Source of the DNA: Patiria miniata
Taxonomy: Eukaryota > Echinodermata > Asteroidea > Valvatida > Asterinidae
Assembly (NCBI RefSeq): GCF_015706575.1
Contig: NW_024037074.1
Span: 28,881,334-28,945,333 of the forward strand
Length of the DNA stretch: 64,000 nucleotides
Reading direction: 5' to 3'
Each line of letters starts with the position of its first letter. Within the stretch, counting starts at the first letter, position 1. The position numbers and the translations under genes are program-made. Positions 56,787-64,000 of this stretch are shown here, piece by piece. The notes beneath the pieces are model-generated. The model was not told the DNA's origin, searched no databases, and worked only from the letters and a program-made list of their open reading frames with translations.

Positions 56787-57128
56787 TATAATAATTAATA
56801 ATTTGGGAGGGTAATCATCCTTACTCGCAGCTGGGATGCTGAATTGCGAAGGACGCGGCTACAACGTGGTCGGGCCGCTGGCACGTAAAGGCGCCTATGG
56901 CTGCCGACCACATCGACCCATATATGACCACGGAGCACAGCCTGAGATCGAAAGTGTTTGATTTTGCCGGAGGGAGGAACACCGGAGGGCACGGAGAAAA
57001 ACCCTCTTGGCACAGGAGAGAGCCAACGCACAACTCTACTCACAAATGTGATCCGCGCCCAGGATTCAAACCGTAGTCACCTTGGTGAGAGGCGAGCGCC
57101 TTACGCATAAACCAGCCACGCCACCCAA
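56787..57128 (-). mobile_element. tRNA-derived SINE, unit 5 copy
   Basis: Same position and orientation as in units 1-4. The tRNA-like head is more decayed (GGCGTGGCTGGTTTATGCG). Confidence 0.62.
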
Positions 57129-59019
57129 AATGCTAGCATTATAATGTAGTCAGGAAAAATAATGCGGGGAAAATGAAACGCATCCCCCACGCCTATCGAT
57201 TCTGTAACGGCCAGCTTGCCAGGTGTCGGGCCCTTTTACCTGCCCCCTTCCCCTCCACTCTCAGCCTAACAGAACTGGAAGCACATCAAGACTTTGGTTC
57301 TGAATCCGACGTTGAGGGGCAGGGTGTTTAGTCCGTGTTGGGTCTGATAGTTGTTAGACATTAATTTGGTGTTTGTGTTCCCCAGATTGTCGGACGATGG
57401 GTGAGATGGGGTGTTGTGGCAAAGCCTTGGTGAGAGAGGCTGGATAGGGTGAAAGTTGAACCCACGTCAGCTTACGGGCAGGTATGTTAGGGGCAGGATC
57501 GTTGCAAAGTGCAGCGGTGAGGTCTGAGTCCCGATTTAGTAAACATGCATCTGGGCATTAAACAGGCGGCCAGCTCCTCAGACCAGACGGCGTAGTATGG
57601 ACGTCCTGTCCTCTTTGCCCCTGGTTATAGCTGTCCCAACACCCCTACGTGATTTTTAAATATCCGATGGCAGATTTATTTCAGTTAAAATGTTATTGCT
57701 GTACGTTCCAATCGTATTCAAAATCATGGTCCTGGCCGGGTGTTGAGATAGATACGATACGTCTCTTCAAACTCAGTGGCGTACTGACCCGGAAAGCTAG
57801 GGAGGGCGTGCCTCACCACTAAGCCTGCCTGGGATTCGGGGGAGGCACTTAACTCTTTGAATGCTTCCTCCAGAAAATGAGGAGTCTTAATTAAGGCCCC
57901 TTTAATAAACGCCAATGAGTAATACTTCGCGGCGTAATATCTCTCGAAAATACTAGGTACTCGACACTCGACACACGCGAGATAGGTAAAAGAACAGGTA
58001 CTGTTTGGAATTGTGGGCAGTATTGTTCCGCTAGAAATCAGGCACACTCAGGGGCACACTTAGTGATTATTTTGGACTTTAGGTAGAATATGGGCCACCG
58101 TCTTTTCAAATTCTCTCAGTAGGTATTCTTATAGGCCGGCCTATTTGAGCATGGAAAACTGTTAGTTGTCATCAGCAGAAAATTGATGAGTGAATTACTA
58201 AAAACAGATTCACTCGATAGGTTTTCCAACGGAAAACAAATGTCACGACACGACTGTTAATGTTGTAAAAAATAGATTTACTCTTCCTCTTCCTGTCGAC
58301 GAAACTATTAATAGAACGGGGAACAACAGCACTCTAGCATTAAATAAGCCCCCCCCCCCCCTTCTCCGCCTCAGCACATTGGATCGGGATCCGTCTTTGG
58401 CTGCCCAGGGCGGTAAGGAGGGGGAAGGTATTGGTGGGGGCAGGGGTTCGATATGGGAATTCGTGCTTGGCTTGGAGATCAGGCTATTGAATGCTAGCGT
58501 TTCCTTAGGAAAGAAGCTTGTTGCACATGGTAGGATCCAAACAGTTGGGGGAGGCTTGGGATTAGGTTATATCAGGCGAGGGTCAAGATTGGGGTCGGCC
58601 TAATTATGTGTTTGGTTTTAGTATAGGTTGGGCTCAATAAGCGGAGGTGGGAGGCCTCAATTAACGGGGAGGGGGTTCTGCATGTTCCAGGTGGATTGCA
58701 TGCCGAGAAGTTGGCATGGCAGAGCGCTCGTTTGACAAGTGGATGGGGATAGATGAATGGTTATAATTAATTTGCCTTTTGGAATGGCTGGTCTCTGCAA
58801 AATAAGTATACTTCACCGTAAGAGGGCGGCAACAGTACATGGACCTGATATTATGCACACAATATAATGAAGTTCTGATTACTTTTTCTTTTCAAGCTAA
58901 ATTATTACGCCTTCGTTTTGAAAATGTAGACTGCATAACCTGACTACAAAATACTAGCCACCAAATGCGTGGCTCCATTAAATAACACGAAGCGCAAAAC
59001 AAACACTGATTGAATCACG

Positions 59020-59385
59020 TATGGCCGATGTACGTCATTATTCCATCCACCAATCAGAGTTAGTCAGCCAGCAAGTCGGTGACCACAAGTTAGTGGTCTG
59101 TGATTGACAGGTGCCTATCACATTCCACGTGTTTGATTGTATCGCCGACATCCATACAGTCATTCCACCAATTGGATGCGTCTATTTGAGTGTCGGTGAT
59201 ACAAGCTTCAGGTTTAACGTGTAGCAATGTAACACTGACATCATGTCCGTCTCATCAATATGAAGCGAGTCAGTGATGTGTGATTGACAGCGCGCAGGGG
59301 GGCCAATCACAAACCGGGCATGCAAGTTCCTCAGTCACTGCTCGGGAAATCGACGTCAATAGTTAAGGCACAAGCTGCCGGCTCA
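59020..59385 (+). promoter_or_regulatory. Promoter region of copy 6, partly decayed
   Basis: The layout is as in other units: GTCGGTGAC (59075-59083), E-box CACGTG, GTCGGTGAT, and an intact second dyad TGTGATTG/CCAATCACA. Several sites differ from all the others: GTCACCGAC is ATCGCCGAC, the first CCAATCAC is CCTATCAC, and ATATTTAAG is ATAGTTAAG (59359-59367). The GACGTCA next to the TATA position is intact. Weaker or altered transcription is an inference. Confidence 0.6.
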
Positions 59386-59388
59386 CTC

Positions 59389-59468
59389 CTCACAACGAGC
59401 GCAGCTCGTGCTCACGTTCAGGCGACAACCCGAGAGAACTGTTTGCATGATCGAACAAGAATTGCACG
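59389..59468 (+). other. Non-coding exon 1 of copy 6 (shorter uORF)
   Basis: The usual upstream ATG is GTG. An in-frame AAG further on has become ATG (59447-59449), so a shorter, 19-codon upstream ORF of the same frame remains. It ends at the same TGA in exon 2. Donor CACG|GTGAGT at 59469. Confidence 0.58.
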
Positions 59469-61485
59469 GTGAGTGTTTGAAACAATCTTTACGATAATTC
59501 TGCTAACTTTTGGATTATGTTTTTTTATATATATGATATTGACACAAATGTGCTCAGTATAGCCAAAACAGTGCGCTGCAAATATGTCCGACCATGATGA
59601 TCCCATTCCCATACGGTGACTCGATAACTTATCATGCAAATTGGTGCTTGAATCATAACCAGGTATTACGTTGCATAGAATACAGCTGAATTAGCTCTAG
59701 TCTGAACACTTGCTACTACTTACATAGTGCACTCTCGACGCACAATAATTACCCAAATACTGAATAGTGAAAAACAACACTATAAATTCCTGGAAGTTTT
59801 ATAGTTTTTATTGTTATTCAGATTCGCCAGTTTTCGAGTCAAACCTGGCTGTAGGTTTTTCAAGAGTGTATTACATCAAGTTCCTTATTGTTATTGAAGT
59901 TCACGCACTTACACAATTATTCAGATGAAAATTTTTAACCTTTTTGTGTTCAAAGAAAGAAATCTTGTGGAAACTCGACCGCCCATAATACCAGTATGAT
60001 CAATCACCTCCTTTATTTTCTCGCTATTTTTCCCTGTTTACTGAATCAAACATACAATCCCAATGCGATGCGCTCACCTTTTTTCCGGCAATCACTGTAA
60101 CCAATTCAGGATAAAAGGTTATGCGGAAGTTGGCCACGGAAGAACGTATAAAGGAAATCGGGACATCGCAAACATCCTGTCCTATGTTGTGATACTGAAA
60201 ATTGGGATAATCTCAATACCTTTTGGACTTTGTTTTTAAACTGTGTCATTTCACTAGTTCACAGTGCGCAATTCCGGTTTGATCACTATATAGGCCTGAA
60301 TGTTCATACTTTCAAGCATTGCACGATAAAAGTGTCACTGGTTAGAAGAGACTAGAGGGCGCAAATACAAACGGACCGGATCATTATTACACACTCAGTT
60401 TTATTCAAGATCAAATTGTTTTATCTGGCTGGATTCATTTCTAGAAATCCTGTAAGAAGTTGATGTTTGTAACAATTATTCGGGCCGTCTGCTGAGGTGT
60501 CCGACTTCCAAGTTTGAAGCATCAGCTTTCATGGGCATCGCGGGGGCCGGGGCAAGAGGGGGCGCTTGCCCCCCCCCCCCCCACTAGCAAAAAAAAAGGG
60601 GGGGGGGAGGGGAGAAATAAAAAGAGGTGTGAAATCATACTGTTGTTAATTTAATGGGATTGGGGGCCCCCCAAAAAAAGATCAATCTGGAAAACGCTGC
60701 AAAATAAAGGGATTTGTGGGGAAATGTGCTTCGGTCACTGCCGGAGGGGAGGGCGCCCCTCCGCACCCCTGGATCCGCCACTGATCTTGCTAAACTGCCC
60801 GATTTTATTGAAAATGTGTAACATTTTGTACACGTATGCATGAAGTTGAATTCCCGAGCGGGACTGAAATCCAAAGCACAATAAATTCAATGCAAAGTAA
60901 CGTCAATTGCCTACTTTTTAACGTGTATATTGGAGATACCCTTAAATATTTTGATCGTTCGCTAAGTCAACTGGCTTTGAAAATGCTTGCCCGTTTGTAG
61001 GCGTATTTGAAAGAAAGTGTTCAAATAATGAACGAGCAAAGATGTACAATTGGACGGAAGAAGAGTCATTTGATTGAACAATTTGCTGTTTAAAAACTCA
61101 CATAATTATGCTTTCAAAAACATTTCAATGACTTACTAGTGCCTAAAAAAGGTATACTTTTTTTGGTAAAATGAATTTAAATAAAAGTTCTAATAAATGC
61201 GTTTGAATAAATTGAATGCTGATTCAATGGAGCATTCAGTTTCCCAGGAAATTTAACAAAGCAACATTAAAGCATGTTGCGTTTTCTGGACGTATTCGGC
61301 CAGGAAAATACCGGTCAAATAATAATTTGTCCGTTATTTATTAGTGTATAATGTTCCTGTTTTCGAATGAGGATTTATCAAAATGAAAAAAAAAACTCAC
61401 AATTTTATTCAAATCGATGATAAATTTATTGCATTCCTTTTAATACTCAGCTGTAAACGTTACCGGTTTTCGTTTTTTTTCCCAG
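59469..61485 (+). other. Intron 1 of copy 6
   Basis: About 2.0 kb. Relative to units 1-4 it lacks roughly 130 bp near 59710, and it has poly-G/C/A runs at 60540-60615. GGATCCGCCACTG occurs near 60771. The remaining sequence is the shared intron. The acceptor is TTTTTTTTCCCAG. No gene is seen. Confidence 0.55.
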
Positions 61486-61553
61486 TCCACACTGAACTCC
61501 TTGTGGTCTCTTCTTGGAGCTGATCTTCAAGTCTTGAAGAACGAACTACCGAG
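61486..61553 (+). other. Non-coding exon 2 of copy 6
   Basis: 68 nt, more diverged than the others (TCCACACTG start, CTACCGAG|GTCGGT end) but with the same length and the same TGA in register. No ATG. Intron 2 (61554-61786) is the shortest in the window. Confidence 0.55.
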
Positions 61554-61786
61554 GTCGGTGTGGTGATGTTTAATTGATTCTATCGTGACCGATAACCGAT
61601 TTAATAAGAACCCACCTTTTCATAAATTGTTAGCCCATTGTCCCCTTGATTGGCCACTGCGATATCACGCTAAACACATTGTCTGAATAATGAATCCTCA
61701 ACAATATTATGCAGTCATACATGTCTTTTTGTTTCTCATTGATTTTAATTTCTAGTTTTATAGACCCTCAGTTGTTTTCTTTACAG

Positions 61787-62632
61787 ATGAAGATCTGCTT
61801 GGCCACCATTTTGTCAATCGCCCTCCTTCTGGGTAACTCTGTCAAGCTCCGAGCTTCCGTTACTGGGCCGGTTCCCTCGGACGGTGATGATCCTGCGTCT
61901 CAGGTGTGTCAGCAGTGCTGCCAGGGACCTGCTGCAATACCCGGCATACCAGGTCTGCCTGGACAAGTGGGGCCGATGGGGACTTACGGTCAGCCGGGGT
62001 CAAAGGGCGACAAGGGTGAGCCTGGACACAAAGGTGAGATTGGACAGATTGGACCTATGGGTGATCGGGGAGCACCTGGGAACACTGGGTCTAAAGGTGA
62101 TGATGGGCTTGGTCTGCCTGGCAGGATAGGTCCCAGAGGTATACCTGGTATCGTTGGAAGAATCGGAGAAACTGGTGTCAAAGGTCAGAAGGGTGAACCA
62201 GGGGAGACACCAGACGATTCAAACCAGCGGGTAGCATTCACCGTGGTGAGGACGAGCAGCTCGGATGAATCTACGAGTTATGACACCCATTTGCCCTTCC
62301 AGCAGACCGAGACGCTTCTGCCGGGTACCAGTTTCGAACTCGAGACCGGTACGTTCACCTGTAGTGTGCCGGGCACCTACGTATTTACGTTTTCTGTTCT
62401 CAAGCATAGCAACAGCGGTAGCCTTAATATCCATCTCGTTAAAAACAACCACAGGGTGATTACCACCTATGGTCAAGCAAATCAACGAGGTCAGTTGTCT
62501 GGAAGCGCGGTGCTGGTTCTCCAGCGTGGAGATACGGTGTATCTTACCATGTACGGTAGGGCGTTTAGTCAATCCACAAGTCACTACACCTCATTCAGCG
62601 GCGTCCTCCTTTACTCGGAGTCGATTAATTAA
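61787..62632 (+). CDS. Secreted collagen-like C1q-domain protein, copy 6 (type B')
   Basis: 281 residues, the longest copy. The ATG follows TTTTCTTTACAG. The signal peptide has V5L. The collagen block has 29 triplets, with the B-type extra GDK and a more charged stretch (GEPGHKGEIGQ); the second arm is [13 protein letters not shown] as in copy 3. Unlike copy 3 it has no deletion near the C-terminus, and it keeps the C-terminal SIN extension. C1q loops carry HS at 204-205 (A numbering), NHR at 218-220, GQAN at 226-229 and F for Y at 257. All Cys residues and [14 protein letters not shown] are conserved. A complete gene is likely, although its promoter shows several changes in shared motifs. 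Confidence 0.93.
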   Translation: MKICLATILSIALLLGNSVKLRASVTGPVPSDGDDPASQVCQQCCQGPAAIPGIPGLPGQVGPMGTYGQPGSKGDKGEPGHKGEIGQIGPMGDRGAPGNTGSKGDDGLGLPGRIGPRGIPGIVGRIGETGVKGQKGEPGETPDDSNQRVAFTVVRTSSSDESTSYDTHLPFQQTETLLPGTSFELETGTFTCSVPGTYVFTFSVLKHSNSGSLNIHLVKNNHRVITTYGQANQRGQLSGSAVLVLQRGDTVYLTMYGRAFSQSTSHYTSFSGVLLYSESIN

Positions 62633-62634
62633 TT

Positions 62635-62640
62635 AATAAA
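62635..62640 (+). terminator. Poly(A) signal of copy 6
   Basis: AATAAA immediately after the TAA stop. The sister copy 3 has GATAAA at this position. Confidence 0.5.
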
Positions 62641-63573
62641 TAATCAGCTCGCATAACTATACAGGAGCAGTGCTGCAACCCAAAAAACTTCGCTTTCCAT
62701 TTTGTCGAAACAATAACCAACGAATTAACAAAAATAATGTTCAATGACATAATACAAACAATAATTGACGACAAAATGTTCCCTATTGGTACCATCAGAA
62801 GCTATGATAAAAATGAGTAAATTGTAATACATCTTTAGCATTAACATATCAAAACGGTTAACAAGACATCAAAACTACTTTAAAAAAACATCATTAAAAA
62901 TCGGTTAAAATAATACTTGTTTTGGAAGGAAACATTTGAAGCTGTGATTGAAAATTCCAAATTCACCAATCTTTCTCATTTCGGCTGACAGTCTGTTTCA
63001 CAGATGTATACATGGTAAAAGCACAATCCCTGTATGCCTTGCCAGGCTTTGGACACATTTTAGGGTGGTCGAACTTAACCCCGTCACAGCTTTTCTCCAA
63101 ATAAATAAATAATTAATTAAATAAAATTAAATCAAAACGCATAAATATACAGGAGCAGTTCTGCTCTTGTTTGTTTCGCTTTTCATTTTGCCTAAACAGT
63201 TACCAATGAATTAAAAGAAAAAAATGTCAATGTTATGATAATAAGAAGGATAATTGGTTCTAAATGCAAAGCATTTTACATTAAAGTATCAAAACGCTTT
63301 ACAAGACATCAAAAATGCATAATCAAACATTTAATTGAAAAGAAGTTAAATTTATGACTTTAAAAAAAAAAGGTTTTAGCTGCGATTAAAAAAACCTCCA
63401 AATTCCTTATTTTTTGCTCAAATAACGTGGAAGTCTGCACGGTCACCGTATGCCTTGTCAGGCTTTGGACGAACTTTAGGAAGGTTGAACTGAACCCTAT
63501 TACAGCTTTTAGTGCGAATGTTAAACGCATGAACTGATATTTACTCTGTGAAGTACCGTAGCGCTGCCTCACC

Positions 63574-63600
63574 ATGGCGGATAAGTTGGAAGAATCTTGA
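63574..63600 (+). pseudogene. Broken copy of the 25-codon micro-ORF
   Basis: The ATG context CTCACCATGG and the first four codons are kept. A deletion of about 13 bp then shifts the frame, giving a stop after eight codons. This argues against an essential role for the peptide. Confidence 0.3.
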
Positions 63601-64000
63601 ATTCATTCCGCACCGTAACCGAGAGCCAACGTAGTTCCTGAAGTACGGGCGAACGACCCTTCCTTCTGCATATATGTTGTTATTTCTTAAACTGGTAATC
63701 GTATGAAAAAACATAAACTGTTACAATAGTCTGTCTGGCAAGTAACAAATGCATGTATTAAAAATATTGCTGTTGTTGTGGTTTTTTTTTTTTTTTCATT
63801 TGCATTTCCCATACCGTATACAGTCAGAGATTAAATGAAGTCTGGTGATATCATTTATTTATCCTCGGAAATTGTTTTTTCTTGAATAAACAAGAGTTTG
63901 AAATTGCGCCACAGTGGACCGAGAACTCTCAACTTTTGTTAAACACTTTATTTCGTATCCCATGTTATACATGTATAATTGAGTTTTTGTTTCAAGTTAA

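Larger units (their letters stand above)
54856..59010. repeat. Unit 5 spacer, condensed
   Basis: Module P is cut after about 120 nt. Near 54980 it joins mid-Q1, losing ~0.9 kb including the micro-ORF. Q1 continues to 55460, followed by the tRNA-like SINE segment and then R from 55645. R is interrupted by a hAT MITE (55953-56136) and is joined at about 56146 to the middle of Q2, deleting the rest of R, all of S and the start of Q2 (about 1.7 kb). Q2 with SINE runs to 57430, then T runs to 59010. No conventional gene is seen. Confidence 0.7.
62633..64000. repeat. 3' flank of copy 6: type-B flank joined to type-A flank
   Basis: 62633-63085 is the B-type 3' flank (match to 29503-29950). At about 63090 it switches, within CAGCTTTTCTCC, to the last bases of an A-type coding region and its 3' UTR (compare 13135-13200). 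It then continues as A-type module P to the end of the window (about 63780), followed by the start of module Q1. Only ~10 nt of an A-type CDS end remain. No gene is present apart from the broken micro-ORF. Confidence 0.65.

Overview
The window is AT-rich animal nuclear DNA from what is probably a marine invertebrate. The evidence is spliced genes with GT-AG introns, AATAAA signals, tRNA-derived SINEs, many small DNA-transposon relics, and a tandem family of secreted collagen/C1q-domain proteins. Expanded C1q families of this kind are known in lancelets, echinoderms, hemichordates and molluscs. The sequence does not let me choose between these groups.

The only convincing genes are six paralogues, all on the + strand, with coding exons at 269-1096, 12321-13148, 28666-29502, 41692-42519, 54028-54855 and 61787-62632. 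Each coding exon is intact and encodes 275-281 residues: a signal peptide, a Cys-rich segment (CQQCC), 28-29 Gly-X-Y triplets with one fixed interruption, and a C-terminal C1q domain. Each gene appears to have three exons. Non-coding exon 1 lies just downstream of a TATA-like promoter, non-coding exon 2 is about 68 nt, and exon 3 carries the whole CDS, with the ATG directly after the acceptor AG. Copy 1 lacks a recognisable exon 2. Its promoter and exon 1 lie outside the window.

The array has a higher-order pattern. Copies 1/4, 2/5 and 3/6 pair with each other in coding sequence, introns or flanks, so the order reads A1-A2-B-A1'-A2'-B'. CDS-to-CDS periods are about 12.1, 16.3, 13.0, 12.3 and 7.8 kb. 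Each unit runs: CDS, 3' flank with a conserved 25-codon micro-ORF, AT-rich module Q1, module R, module S, module Q2 (a diverged relative of Q1 that carries a tRNA-Val-like SINE), pre-promoter module T, promoter, exon 1, intron 1, exon 2, intron 2, next CDS. Unit 5 is condensed by large deletions. Unit 2 is swollen by duplications inside intron 1 and by ectopic repeat material in intron 2.

The products are most simply read as secreted, trimerising recognition proteins. The array would supply variants of one scaffold: differences concentrate in predicted C1q loops while the strand segments stay constant. Transcription and translation may differ between copies. Promoters share a repeated GTCGGTGAC motif and paired CCAAT dyads, with copy-specific damage. 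A short upstream ORF that ends inside exon 2 is kept in copies 2, 4, 5 and (shortened) 6, but not in copy 3. Homology statements come from reading the window by eye; no alignment or database search was run.
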